Positions 1 to 13,294 of a stretch of 64,000 nucleotides of DNA are shown piece after piece. The stretch lies in contig CM076262.1 of assembly GCA_038380795.1 (NCBI GenBank), forward strand, positions 67,290,629 to 67,354,628. The letters are read 5' to 3'. Each line of letters opens with the position of its first letter. Position 1 is the stretch's first letter. The notes below the pieces were generated by a model. The model was not told where the DNA came from and did not search any database. It saw only the letters and a program-made list of their open reading frames with translations. The stretch is from Pyrocephalus nanus (lineage: Eukaryota; Chordata; Aves; Passeriformes; Tyrannidae). The position numbers and the translations under genes are program-made.

Positions 1-3000
1 TAAGCAGGTTAGAACAGGGCACCACCAAAATTACAGTTATTTCTATTGCAACATCACCTAGTCATCTCAGTCAAGATCCAAGTTCCCATGAGATGGTCCC
101 TCTGCTTATATCACAGCAGCAAGAGGTGGAAGGCACTTGCGCTGGTGGGATCTCCATGTACCAAATCCTTCACATGCAGGTAGGTCTCCATGCTAGCAAT
201 CCTATGAGAGTTCAGACCCCAGAAGTTTCTCTAAAGGATGCAGCACTTAGTGTGATAAGTGGGTTTTTGCTAACTATTCAGCATGACATTTACTCCTCTC
301 CAAATCTAGACACACACAACTTTCTGTGAGGTTATGTCCTCTGACAGGCAATTTCCTGCTGCAGCTTCCTCTAAATTATAGGAATTCACTATTAATTAAA
401 AAAAAAAAAACAAAACAGACCAATACAGAAGCCTCCATGCTATATATATTTTAACTACATTTCATTCTATGCTTCGTATCATCCAGTATTCCCAGAACAT
501 CTCAATCATTTGTACTGATGAAGTAGCATGACAGAATTTGTCAAGGGGGCAGCTGAGGTTTTGAACAGCAGACAGCTATGCTATTTATCTGTCTAAGCTA
601 CATGACTGGCATAACACATGATGAGGTAATTACAGAAGTATACAAAAAAAGGAGTAACAGCTCATATGTTTCTCAGAGTTTCAGTGTCCAGTTCCTCTGC
701 ACTTCCACATTACTTTACTTCCAAGAGATTAAATTCCTGTGCTTTGCTGTGCACGTGGTATAGCCACAGTTTATGGCAAAATTGAGGTTTATGTAGAATG
801 CAGCATTCTGTACATTATATCAAGTCTACTTTGGCCTGAAATTTAAAGTATTAGGTTTAATTCTCTAGGCAGGGTTTACACTTACCTGAAGAAATTACTT
901 TCTGACCTTCCCATGATCAGCATTCATCAAATATTCATTAAAATATCTAATCATCTGAATGGCTCCAATTTCTCTTTGTCCCTTCCCTTACCAGAATGAC
1001 CCGTGTTCACCTTCTGTGGCAAGCTCTTAAATCCTGAAGTTTAGTGTAACATTCAGTGTATTGGTATTTGCAAACAGTATAAATATCCTTTTTCCTATTC
1101 TTTAAAACAGATGAATGTCACACACTCAAACTTTCCCTTCTTCCTTCAAGAATAACTCACAGCAATTGAGCACCACATGAGCTGTATGAAGTACACTGAT
1201 ATCAATTAAAAATATACAATCCTGGGGGAATCATTCCATCCTGTCTCCATTCAGTCCTTTCAATTTATACTTGAAGTGCTTTTTAAGTGCATATAATGAT
1301 CTTGCTCCTATTCTGTTTCAGGAGAAATGGAAATGTGATACTAATACTCCTAATTGGCTGTCTGGAATTCTGCTTTTGTAAGACATGCTATCTCCTCAGA
1401 TAACACTTCCTCAGACAAGCCACATAACATCAGGGAAGACTGCAATCCTCCTATGTCTGTTGCATTGGTAACAGTGGGTGCAAGAAATGCTTTCAGATAC
1501 CTTGAATGATGGCTGGAAGGAAGCATTGCTTATCTTCTTTAGCAACATCAACCTAGTAATGCAAGCAGATCATAGTTTTCTATGGGTGTGAAATGTTTTT
1601 TGCCGTCACTGGCATTGTATTCCTGATTTATGTTTTACCACAAAAAAAATTAGCATGGCGTGTCTGTGATACATGTTCAGAGTATCCCTCTCAAACCAGA
1701 TCTCACAGTTGGCTTGATAAGAGTCTCAGGATACAAACATCAATTAAAAAAACAGTCTTTGAAAGGTTGCATTTTTTCCTGTTTTTGAAAACAAGATTCA
1801 TTATATTTTCCTATAAAGAAAATAACTTATTCTTCCATGAAACTCTGTAGATTATCATATGCTATCCTTTATTAAGGTAACACCATTACCACATTCATCT
1901 CATTTCTAGTACTCAGTCTCACAAATAGCAATTCCCAGTACTGCAAGTTTAGATACTGATGATGTAAACTAGTCAGCTGTGGCTTGTGCTTAACATCTTT
2001 ATTATTTTTCAACCACAAAGACAATAAAACCAAAAATAATCAATGAACATTTTTAAAGCACAAATATGGAAAGAATTATACCTACCATGATAAGTGTCTT
2101 TTCACCACTGCTAAATGCTTCTGGGTCAAGGAAAGGGATGACCTTGCCAGCTCCTACCACATATGGTAGTATAACCATCAAGATAAACGTACATATGCCT
2201 TGAGTTGGAGCTGCTTCTGAGTGTCAGAATGCATGCTGAATTCCTAACTAATGGCTATGGTTTGGATCCATTGGAAGAAATATCATGAGTTTGACTTTTT
2301 CCAGAATCTAGCACGCTATAACACTACAAGAAAAAGAAAAAAAAAAAATCTTAAACTTCAAAGCAAGTCTCAAATATTTCATATCTGATTGAAAAAACTG
2401 ACACTTGGCTTATGTAATTTGGCTTCTGAGCAGTTATGTACAATTGAATGCTTCCTCAGAATCACAAAGGGTTTCCATACACAGATGCTTGCAAATTAAA
2501 TATCAAAGAAACAGTTTGCCTAAGTCCTTGTACAGTCCAACAGGCAACACTTCCCATTTCTGATTAGATCATGGATAAATTCACCAGCCTTCAGTGAGAT
2601 ATCAGACCCATTTCTGACAGACCCTGAGCCAGGCTGTAAAACCATTAAGCTGCTGACTGCAAAGCTAGGCAGTAGGATAACTACACACACTGGAATGTAT
2701 AGCTCTATATTTCATACTAGCATCATCCTGCCTCCAGTGTATGGCAGGAACTCCTAAAATCACAGTGAGAGGATTTGCTCATTCTCCTCAACCCACGGAA
2801 GTGGGAATTACTCCTCAGTTTGCACTGTGCTCTGTTGCAGAATCCCACCCAGTGGGCTCAGCCCATGCAAAGAAGCCACCCTCTCCCTTGCAGTGGATGT
2901 GAATTGTTCCATCCCCTACCTGGGGCAAAACCACACTGTGTGTTAAATAATATTTGCAAAATGCTAAGAACAGGCAAAACTCTATTCAAACACTTCACTG

Positions 3001-5267
3001 GGGTGGTCAAAGTCCCAAATGCCTGTCTTATGGGAAATTCTGTAATTTCAGATATATTGTTGAGTTAGTTATTTAATTTGAAGGAAGAAAAATATTTCCG
3101 ATTAAGTTTCATATATACCTTCTCTTGACAATATCCTTTCTAACTCTCCACTGAACTTTATAATAAAGTATCAGAAACAGAGATGGATGCTCAAATAAGG
3201 TGCACCAACTGCTCTCAAAAGTCCTTTAATAACATTTAACAAAAAAGAGATAAAAAACCTCATGAAATACATTCCAATGATATATATTCAAGCAAATCTG
3301 TAAATAAAGACTCCAATGGAAGAAAATTTAGCTCCTAAAGTAATATTATTCCTTCATGGTTTACTATTGTAATCTCTTTTGGAAGCCATCAAGGATATGT
3401 GAAAAAGCACAGGTAAATATCCCGAAGCTTAATGTTTTTGATACAGTGACCAATTTCCCTATTGCTTTTTCAGCTTATCTTCCAGATTAGTTGTAATTAA
3501 TTATAAAAATCCTCTGGTACAAGTTCAATCTTATGAAGATCAACTTCACAGGCTCAGAAGAATTAGTAAAATGTATTTTGATAATTTTTGCCAAGGAAGA
3601 GAATATTTTTTATAAACTTTGTCCAAATTCAACCAGGAAGAAAAATATAGTGGTGTCTGCATACTGCAAGAGTATGGGAAATTGGACCACTTTTAGTTTC
3701 AGGCCCAGGTCACCCAAAATTTAAGAGGCTTTGGCAGCTTTCAGAAAGTATCACATGATATTGTTTTGGCAGACAAACAAAACAACCCAGATGGCTATGC
3801 TTCCCTCAGTTACAAGGCAATGACATTAGAGAGGCCTTTACTCACATAGAAGCATTTTAATTTTGAAAAGCTCAGGTATTTTTTGAATGCCTACCTTTTC
3901 AAAAAGTCTTTGCATTGATTCTACTTTTACTGAAAATCACGCTTTCCTAACATTTTCTGTAAGCAAATTTTTGTCAATTCTATGGAAAGTCTCAAAACCC
4001 CCTCCAAAACAATCCCAACTTCACAAGACATCTCTCCAGGCTTTTTCCTGGTTTTATCTGAGATATAAATATCAGATGGAGGATTGTGCAAATACAGAAA
4101 ATAAATAATTTGCTGAGCTAGTCCAAGTATTTTCAGTCATCAACTCATCTTTGAATTTTCCAATATCATTATTTTTACTGTCCTGTTATATTGATTTTTC
4201 TGTTATTACAGAGCTGCTCATTTTACCTATATTTTATGTGCTTCAATACATCATCCCTGTTTAAAGTTGCATACCCTTACAAGCATTGTTTCCCACCACA
4301 CTTTTACAGGCTCAGATCCAAACTCTGGGTAGTCCTTATGTGTATACAGGGCTGGAAAGTCTGGAACATGGACTCAGAAGGACATGGCATTTTGACTCAG
4401 AATAACAAGTTTGGTACATGACCACATACCATGAGCAATGTCTTACCAGCAGCTATCTCTTCTGAAGCATAGGTTTACCATTCCTGATCAGTTCTAAACA
4501 GTGCTGATAATTTATGCACAATGTCACTTTTCAAACATTGATAGATTTTTTTTCCCTGGAAAATGCTTGTACCAAATATTATAGCTGTATCCGTCCATGT
4601 GTCCACAGATCAAAGTTTTCATTCACCATTTTTTATTACCTTCCCTGGCTTTATTGCTTGCAAATATTCCCAAACAATCACTCTCTATGGAGGGAGGATC
4701 TTTGGGGTTCCCACCAGCATGAGCCAGTCCTAATTGTTTTTAGCTTATATGGCAGTCAGGTATATTAAGTTTATATATTAATTTATATATAATACGGTCA
4801 GGATTTGCTTTTTTCTAATTAGAGAAGGTAAACCAAAGAGCTTTCCAACAGAGTTTGCAGGGTCTGGACCAATGCTTCTAATTACTGTAAACATTTCACA
4901 TTAATAAAATTGTATTGTTATTTCTTTTATTCAATACCAACATGTTAGCTTTTCATACCTATCCTCTGCGCCACAGAATCAACTACTGAACATACAGTAC
5001 TGAAATACTAATCCCATCTAATAGGGATGTGAAGCCCCCAAAGGGATTTTGAGCTCTACTGCACTCAAAGGATGAGCTGAACCCAAGAAAGATAAGGGCA
5101 GGTATTTCCCTAAGTAAAGAGCTACAGATTTTGGTGGGCAGCAGTTTCTGTACAACTAGACCACGTTCTCTTAAGCAGATGCACAGCTTTTACTGTGCAC
5201 TTCGCAGCTTGCACTGTGAAGTGGCTGGCCAGAAAAACCTTTTTCACCTCCAAACTCATCTTTATTA
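1..5267. other. Unique AT-rich non-coding DNA
   Basis: I see no recognisable gene or repeat family here. Open frames are short (under 100 codons), lack a shared reading direction and look like chance frames. There are a few short A or T runs, for example near 390-400 and 2335-2348. The stretch could be intergenic or intronic, and the sequence does not say which. Confidence 0.6.
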
Positions 5268-5272
5268 CATAG
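5268..5272. repeat. Target-site duplication, left copy (CATAG)
   Basis: This 5-bp sequence directly precedes the LTR start and is repeated exactly at 6324-6328, directly after the LTR end. The exact match at both ends fixes the boundaries of the solo LTR. Confidence 0.85.
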
Positions 5273-6323
5273 TGTCCTAGTTGTAGGGAAAGAGGCAGGG
5301 TTTAGCATTAGGTGGCTGTAACCAATTATGTATTCTATCACATTTCATCAATTTTGATGGACTGTCTCTTTAAGCATGGAAGGCAGAATGGTCTCTCCTT
5401 GACTGAGTTGCAGAAGGGAATGGACAGGCCCCCTTTTAAGAGTCACAAGGTGGAAGCATCACCATTGTTACATCCCTGGCACAGGGGAGATAGCCAGTTT
5501 GCCACAAGTTTGGGTCACTCCTCAACTCCCAGCCCAAAGGGAACCACCCCAAACCGGAAAAAACATGTCACCACTTTGCAAGCCATGCCACAGGTCGCAG
5601 CCACCCCACCACAGGTTGTAGCTGCCCCACGAATCCCACCACTGCTGCCATTTCTGGGGGAAGTCAGCTGCCTGCTGCTGGCAGGCCCGGTGCTGGCATT
5701 GCTACCCTTGAGGCAGCTGCTACTTCTGCTGTTACTGTAGTGTGCTCCTGCTCACCAAGAGAGAGTTGGGCCTATTGAGAGAGAAGGGGACATCACACTG
5801 CAAGCTGTTCCGGGATTTTGGGTTTTTTTGGTTGTGTTTTTCTTTGGTTTTGTTTGTGTTTTTTTTCCGCTAACTGCTTTTTGACACCCCCCCCCTCCCC
5901 CCGAGAGAGAGAGCAATCCTGCAGTATACTACTGTTTGCACGCAAAACAATTTCCTACCTTATTTTTCTTTGGTTTTTCCTGACCTAGTAGTCCGGGGGG
6001 AGAGGGAAGCCTCTACACCATTTTGTCTTTGACCCCAGGCAGATCACGTGGTGCACAAAGAGTAGGACGGGAGCCCTTTTGTCTGTCCTAGCATTGGAGG
6101 GGACCAGGTAACACATGTTTTTGAGGGGTTTTTTTGTTTGTTATGTTGGTTTAAACAATTTTCTTCTGTATCTTTGTAGTTACAGCTATTTAGTAAATTG
6201 TTATTTTTACTTATATTTCTCTGTATTGCTGCTACTTTGTTGGAGGGGGCAAGGGGAGAAAAAACAAAAGAAGAAGGACTTATTTGGATTTTTAGTTCTC
6301 TGGTGGTCATCCAAACCACTACA
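5273..6323 (+). mobile_element. Complete solo LTR of an endogenous retrovirus, 1051 bp
   Basis: The element begins TGTCCTAG and ends CCACTACA, so it has the TGT...ACA termini of a retroviral LTR. It is flanked by a direct repeat CATAG (5268-5272 and 6324-6328), which is the target-site duplication left by integrase. No gag, pol or env sequence and no second LTR adjoin it, so it is a solo LTR left by recombination between two LTRs. It contains T-rich blocks, a C-run followed by GA repeats at 5885-5913, and a 3' part (about 6180-6323) whose order of motifs resembles the LTR at 19966-21004. The plus orientation is inferred from that resemblance. A 142-codon open frame at 5312-5740 lies inside the U3 part and shows no retroviral domain. 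A 5-bp duplication is usual for ERVL-type elements in vertebrates, but the family is not assigned. Confidence 0.85.
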
Positions 6324-6328
6324 CATAG

Positions 6329-7654
6329 TAAACCACATAGTAAATCAATGATATATCAGTTTATTATGCCAATTTTAAATCAGTTCCTATTTTAACTAGA
6401 AATTGTACACAATTCTAAAAAAATTAGGAGGCAAGTTTCATCTAGGCTTGGAGATATCCTACAGATTTTATACCCCTTCCCACATTCTCCTTTGCCCTTC
6501 AAATGAGGAAGAGTCACTGCATTTCTGCACAGGTAGCTCATGCTCAGATGCAGCAGAGGACAGCCATACTTAGCTAGTGCAGTATAAACATAAACTGGGA
6601 AAGTTTGTATATTAAGCAATATCTGTACTCCTCAATACCCCAAATTTTAATATTTTGGCAAAACTGGGTCCTTAGCTCTCTCCTTCCCAGTTCATATGCA
6701 CAGGGGATTTTGCACATCCACTTTCTACAAGTAATGTTCTGCTTGTTGTTATAACCCTTCATGTGTGCCTAAATTCTTTCACTCCTGCTTACCTAATTCT
6801 TCCAGATGTTTGGGAATTTTTGCGTTCTGGCAAGAAGGACTACTACAAAAGAGGCAATCAGAAATCTTATGAGCTTTCCCCTTTCTTTTTCATGTCAAAC
6901 TAGTTGCTGGGATTTTAATCTGTTTGGCTTCAATTTTCATTTCACAACTATGGGTAGTATTTCACCATGGAAATGCTTGCTTAAAAAAATGTTTAAGTCC
7001 TTTGCCCCTTACAAAATAACAAGCCTTCTTTATTTCCTAATTAGAAGAGTAATTGAACCTTTATGAGTCTTCAAACTAGGTCTAAAAATTCCCAGAAGGA
7101 TCTGTGCTGGAAAAATGGCCACAGTGACATTTTGTAGAGAAATTATGCCATATTCTGTGGTGGAGAGGGGAAAGAAAGAAGTGAGAAGGACAACTGAGAG
7201 CCTGTTTGCATTCTCTGGCAAATAGAATAGCCACTCCACTCTACCCAGGACTTTCTTTCCCTTAACAGCTGCTTCTCCAGCACCTTCTCTCTAGATATTG
7301 TCCAGTGGCGTGGGGAGTTGCTAAGGAAAAGACAGAAAGGATAAAGGTGTCCGTAAGCCCTGGACTGTTTAGTTTCTCAAGATTCACAGTCAAGAGCTAA
7401 AGAGGTTGAAACTGCAGACTACTGTCACAGAAAAATAGATGACTTAAAGTCTGTCTTTCATCATCTTTCTGGAGGTAAAAAAGGTAAGAAGGTCCTTTGA
7501 GAGTAATTCCAGTGATTTTAGCAAAGTCAAGGAATCAGAGCTGACATTTTACATGGTTCAAAAAAAAATCCTTTTTCAGAATCTGAGTATGAATTATTCC
7601 CCCGGCATTAAATTTGAAAGATGCCACTTGTGATTTATTGATAGAAAAACTCCA
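6329..7654. other. Unique non-coding DNA
   Basis: I see no gene, no known repeat and no conserved motif here. Short overlapping open frames on both strands look like chance. Confidence 0.55.
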
Positions 7655-8089
7655 ATACTGATGATAGTAGAGAGGTATATTTATTCAGCACTGGGAGCAT
7701 GGGGGCTAGGGCCTCCAAAGACACGCTCGACCAACAACAGCTAAGTAACAGTATTTATAAGTTATTTAGCGGTTACATAATGGGTAATGCCCCCCTCTCC
7801 TCCCCATCCGAACTAAATCCAGTTCCGTCTTGCTTGGTTGCGCATGCTCTGAGTCTCTCTGGTGGTTGTCTCAGGTGGTCGTAGGGATGAAGGCCGTGTG
7901 TCTTCCTCATAGTGTCTTCTGGCAGCATCCCTATGATCTGGTCTCCTAGTTACAAAACACTGCACCCCACTATTCTACTCCCTTTCTCAGCTGCCCAACT
8001 TATCAGACAGATACTCCCTTTCCCAGCTGCTCAGCTCATTAGACAATGGTTATTATTCTTTCAGCACTTTTAATCTTTAACTAAATACA
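7655..8089 (-). mobile_element. Retroviral LTR, antisense, probable
   Basis: Read on the minus strand this stretch has LTR architecture. It starts TGTATTTAG at 8089, has a TATA-type box (TATAAAT, complement of 7753-7759), and about 70 bases further a polyadenylation signal AATAAA (complement of 7680-7685). A short U5-like end follows. It is richer in GC and CpG than the flanks. The 3' end of the element is not certain and no target duplication was found, so it may be truncated. No internal retroviral genes adjoin it. The plus-strand frame at 7699-7884 runs through it antisense and is not a gene. Confidence 0.55.
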
Positions 8090-8572
8090 GTGGCCGTGTG
8101 GGGCTGAGCCGTGGGACCAGGCTGTGCCAGGTCAGGCCAGGCAGGAGCAGGGGGGAGGGCTGACAGACCTAGGGGTTCCCCGGGCCGATGGCAGGGGGAC
8201 CTCATTTGGGGGGCTGTGGGTGGGCAGTGCGAGGGGGTCTTGCGGTGGCACAGTGGGGGGATGAGGTTTGGGGTGGGTAGTGGGTTTCTTTGGGATTTGG
8301 GGGATTTGGGCTGGGCAAGGGCTGTGGAGGGTGTCCAAGCCTCGGGTGGATGCAGGGACTTCTTACACATGTGCCTGCCCCTGCCCAGGGGTATGCCAGG
8401 ATCACTCCTCTTCGGGCATTGTCAAAGTGGGGGTGGGATGTGATGGGCTTGGCTTGCCTGTGGCTTCTGCTCAGGAATGTGGTGGGGTTTTGTGTGTTTT
8501 GTTTGTTTGGTTGGCTGGTTAGTTTTGTTTGTTTTGTTTTTTTGGGTTTTGGGTTTTTTTTTAATTATAGCA
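8090..8572 (+). other. G-rich tract with G-quadruplex potential, then T/G-rich end
   Basis: This island is far richer in G on the plus strand than anything around it. Positions 8111-8345 carry many runs of three to six Gs. At about 8271-8311 at least five G-runs are separated by loops of one to seven bases, which is the pattern that can form stable G-quadruplexes. From 8480 to 8566 the tract turns into GTTT and T runs. It sits between an antisense LTR and a LINE remnant. It may be a leader belonging to the LINE remnant, a decayed minisatellite or unrelated DNA. The long overlapping open frames here follow from base skew. Confidence 0.5.
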
Positions 8573-8574
8573 TC

Positions 8575-9440
8575 TTGGAGTGCTCAGGGCAAGGAAATGT
8601 CACGACTCAACATCAACATCGCTGCTCTCAGTGAAGTTCGTCTCCATGAGGAAGGCAGCCTTAGAGAACATGGTGCTGGTTATACACTCTACTGGTCAGG
8701 TAAACCTAGAACTGAAAGGCATCTCTCCGGAGTTGGTTTCATGATCAAAAACTCTATTGCCTCTAAACTCAAAAATCTGCTGACTGGACATTCTGGTAAA
8801 CTCCATAAAAGAGTGTGGCGAAACAAACACAAGGATCAGCGTTTACAGAGCCATTGTACTGTCTACTCTTTTATATGGGTCTGAATCACGGGTTATTTAC
8901 CACCACCACTTGCGTCTCTTAGAACGCTTCCATTAGCGCTGCCTCCGTACAATCCTAAACATCCACAGGACAGATTATGTGACCAACACGTTTGTCCTTG
9001 AACAGGCAGCAGCCATGAGCACTGAGATCACAATTGCGCTGGGCAGGGCACGTCTCCAGGATGCAGAACTACCACCTGCCTAAGATTGTGCTCTATGGGG
9101 AACTTGCCACTGGCTGCTGCAAGAGAGGAGCCCCAAAGAGGAGATACAAGGACTGCCTGAAACAATCTCTCAGCCTTGGCCATATTGATCACCACCACTG
9201 GTCTACTCTGGCCTCCAATCGAGAGGACTGGAGACACACCGTCTACAATGCTGCTGCTGCTTTTGAGAACACACGTAGGATCACTCTCGAGGAGAAAAGA
9301 CAATGCAGGAAGAATCGCATCTTGTTGACATCTCCTGGGGAGTCTTTCCGCTGTGCCTTCTGCAACGGTAAGATTTCTCTATCTCACATTATCCTTTTTA
9401 GCCATCAGCGCACTTGTAGCAAGCGTGGGTAAGAGCCCTT
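8575..9440 (+). pseudogene. Remnant of a non-CR1 LINE: endonuclease start joined to reverse-transcriptase end
   Basis: The 5' part (from 8598) encodes an N-terminal apurinic-type endonuclease segment with the motif IAALSEVR and, further on, GAGYTLYWSG. Such segments are often mis-annotated in vertebrates as craniofacial development protein 2-like. From 8841 another frame encodes the end of a reverse transcriptase (AIVLSTLLYG), broken by a TAG near 8935. After a further frame change at about 9034 comes the conserved RWAGHVSRM and RGAPKRRYKD post-RT segment. It ends in a C-x2-C...H-x-C-type zinc knuckle (CAFCNG, then HQRTC) near 9355-9420. Nearly all of the endonuclease core and the RT palm, including the catalytic FADD/YADD box, is missing between about 8790 and 8840. 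It differs clearly from CR1. The copy is dead. The clade (RTE-like or other) is not resolved. Confidence 0.7.
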
Positions 9441-12400
9441 CCCAAACCTTCGTTCATGAAGCCCAGCCATGAATCAGTGGCAGCTTTTCATCTAGCTCAT
9501 CCTACATAACATTTTTCATTACAGGACATCTCCTTTGCAGTAGCTTTGAAGTGTTTGAATAGAAGTTTCCATGCTATATACTTGTGTCAAATACTTGATG
9601 GCAGTTGGAAAGGGTTGTTGGTTGGTGTTGCATTGCAGGTGTTTCCAAAATGTAGAGTAAAATATTGGACCACATGAAAAATGTTCTTGTAGCTGTTTCA
9701 CAGAGAAGTGAAAGAGGGCTTCACAGTATAGACATTTCAGACTTGATAGGAAGACAGACTCATTAGGGCTTTTCCTATCCACGTGGGAAATCAGTATAAT
9801 TTGATTCACTCAATTCTTCAAGCTAGAGGTAGATTAGAGTATGGTGCTAACAAAAATCTGACTACACACCTCAGTACCTTCCAATTGTCTCTATGAAAGA
9901 GATGAGGGAAGGAAATCAGTCTAGAAAGTCTACTGCTCCTAGACTGATATGTTTAAACTATGATTGACAGTAATATCTTCTACCTCAATACTTGGCCTCA
10001 AGCTCCATCTCCCCAGGCTGATAATCAAAAGGGTCCTCTTGGTTTGCTATCTTTTAATAAATTCTGTCTTCAGTGATTTCAGTGTTGAAACTGCTTCTCT
10101 CCTACCATAGACTGCTCTGGGTAGCAGCACAGCCCAGCATATGCCTGCTGACTTTCTAAAGCTATTGCCAGCATCAGAGTCCGGCAGCATGAGTCCCTAC
10201 CCATGAGTTACTGTGCAAGCTTCAGCAGCCATCACTCTTCCAGGTATTTTTCCCCCCTCTCAAGAGAAAAAGATCTGCTCCAAATTAAAATTAAGCAATA
10301 TTGAATAGAAAAGCAAGAGAAAAAACCCACAAGCTTTATTTCTTGGACCATTAATCAGGAATCTTAAATTATGAGTTTGTCAAACCCATTGAGCCTGGAA
10401 TAAGATCTTCAAAATAAGAGTGAAGTGGAACCTTTGGCTGTGTTTGCCATATGCTCTTGCTCTTCTTGACCAGCTTTCCAGACCATTTCAGCTGCAGCTA
10501 CAGGGTTAAAAATCAACAGGATTGTGTACTTCAACCAGTGTTTACAGTGGGTGGGGAGAGACCTACAATCTGTGGCTTATGCTTCTTAAACCAATTTATA
10601 GCATACCAGAAGCATGTTAAACAGCTCATGGGCAAGACCAGATATGCACTGATAAAAACCTGAAATATTTAAGAACTGTCAGTGTCACAAGTTGTGTTAA
10701 CATATGTAAGTGCGATTCAATTCACTGAAGGCCCTGAAGTTCAGTTTTGACCTTGGGCATGAATAAACAGATTTTTAATTTTTAATTGTTTCAGCCAGCC
10801 TGGCTTTGCTAGACTCAAATCAAACTTGTTTCCAGACTCAGCTCAGCAATCTGGCTGGAAAAAAGAGAGGTGTAGGATCAAGATGCAGCTGTCATTACCA
10901 CGGAGTCATACTTACTGTGTTTCAGTATCTCCAAATTACACCTATTTAAACAGGAGAAAATGTTTCTGCATCTTCCAGCAGACCTGCAAACATACTTTAG
11001 GCTCAGTGAGACATTACAAGCACTGTCTTCCTAAGAAAACCAAGCCATGGCCTCTGTGTTCAACCATAAAGAGTAAGCACCATCTTGAGACATCCCTCAT
11101 TCTGTGAAATGATTTTAGATCAGTTCAAGCTACAATTTAAACCAGATTAATTGGTGAGATTTACAGTGACAAGTTTGCACCACTTCATACCAGCCCATTT
11201 TAAGGCTCCATTTGCCTCCCATGACACAGAAATGTCACTGTTAACTTCATGAAGACCAAGTGCAGGTAGTAAGCTGCATGTCTAAATAGAAAAATAGTAA
11301 TACAAATAGCCTGTCTTAGGGTTAACGCAGACACAGGAATATTTCCTTTTGGTTCTGCTTACTGTTTAATATTTAAACCATGGAACCCTAATTCTGTGTT
11401 ATGTTGCTTTTTACAACATATTTTTGATTTGGAGAATAAGCAAAGAGCCTGGTTCTTTGGTTGGCAACAGTACAAACTCACTTTGAACTAACAACATATT
11501 GTGTAATCTAGCCTCAGGTATGAAATTAGCTACTGGATGGACATAAAGCATGTGCCTGATCGGTACAGGTCTGGCTGCACAGCCCAGGCCTGCACTGCTT
11601 TAAAAAAAAAAAAAGACAGAACCATGCCTATTTCTGCCTCTACATATACCTGTGCAGTGACCCTGAGCTCTGCATGTGTGTAAATCAGAAGGCAGTCTTG
11701 AATCCATGTGGTCTGCACAAGAACTGTACCTCAATTCATTCCTCTCACCAAAACCTGGAGGTCCATGCTGGAATGACATGCTAAACTGATTTTCTGGAAT
11801 CTGCTTCTGTAGGCAGGCCTGCAAAGCAAGCCTGGGCTGCAGTCAGCTGCTGTCAAGCTGATGAGTTGAGATTGACTAAACATTAGGCGTTCTGCTTACA
11901 AACACTTAGTTTCCAAGCAAAAGTGCAATTTAAATTAGAGGAGAGGAGCTACTTTTTTGTTTTTGTACATAACAAGCTGTATAAGAGCAGCTCTACACTG
12001 TTCTTCTGAGTTTTCCCTACATATAAAACAGTCTACAGCAAAAAAAACAACTATGCCTAATATGAAAGAAAGCACTTCTAACACCTGGGTTCATTTATTG
12101 ATATCCTATTCCCTATCTCCTTTACTCTGGGAGGATTCTTCATAGACTTCAGCACCAGCACAAGTTAAAAAGCCATTTTGATCCTGAACCACAATTCTCA
12201 CCATGCGATGCTGGTTTGAGGTCCTGGTGAGGTTTGAATGACCTCTTACATGTCTTGAGAAAAAAGGGAGAGCATCTCTGCTAGTGTGCCTTGGGCAATA
12301 CTCTCTGTATGCTCACTCCCTTGTGGCTCCTCTCCATGGATAACCTGAACCTTATATTATCATTGCACGCAGAACTAGTATGATTTCCAAGCTACAGAGG

Positions 12401-13294
12401 TTGCCTGAGTATTTTTTTTTTTTTTGGTTAGTTATTTATTTACAAGTGGTGATTAAAAGCACTTAAATAGGTAAAAAGAAGTTTGTAGCAGATCTTCAGG
12501 CACAAGAAGATCGTAGTAATTTCTAGAGGATTCTCCAGTTCCTTCAGTGTAGGACAGCAAGGACTTGATATATGCATAGCTTGTTCAACAAAAATGTTGC
12601 ACATGTGGTTTTACTTGAACAAGGACAGTGAACATGGAGAATTAATATTCTCATTTTAAATTTTAATTTCTTTTTGTTGTGTGGAAGTTGTCTTCAGCCA
12701 AGAACTCAGGAACTTTTAGTAAACCTTAATCTGGATTCTGTCTCTGTATTTCTATTTTTTTCATGTTATACATCCCAACACTTTTCTTTAGTAAAGACAG
12801 AAGTAAAACTTCCAAGACATTTCTTCGACAAGTTCTTAGAAGAGAGAATCTATTTCTCACAAATTCATTTAGGAGGAATACATTTTGAAGGAACTGGAGA
12901 ACATCAAAGCCCTTAAGCTTTTAGAATTTTTTTAATTTCTTTTGAAATGTGAAATGTGTGCCAGACAGTTGTGCCAAATGTTAACATTTCAGTACATAGC
13001 TGAACGGCTTATCAGAAATTCAAATGCTCTTTGTTCCTAATTTCCCACTATTATTCACAATTCATGGTGTGCTCAAACCCAGTAACACCCTTTAGCCATG
13101 AGAGTCAGTAATGCTTCTGTCTCACATGGAACAGACCAAAGAAACCCAAGTTCTCAGCACTTACATCATGCCACAATTCCAGAGTATATGATCAGTGATT
13201 TCTCCCTGCATTTTTACCTTTATTATATGGAAGATTTCATACAGAGCAATATAAACCCCACATATTCAAGAAAAGCACTTTTCCTCAAACAATT
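9441..13294. other. Unique non-coding DNA
   Basis: No gene or repeat family is recognised. There are single-base runs at 11600-11613 (A) and 12412-12425 (T). Open frames are short and without shared features. Confidence 0.55.

Noticed and set aside
5312..5740. 142-codon open frame
   Set aside because: It lies wholly inside a solo LTR and has no viral or host domain.
7699..7884. Plus-strand frame beginning MGARAS, the same first residues as lentiviral Gag
   Set aside because: Only six residues match, the rest does not resemble Gag, and the frame runs antisense through an LTR-like stretch. It is a coincidence.
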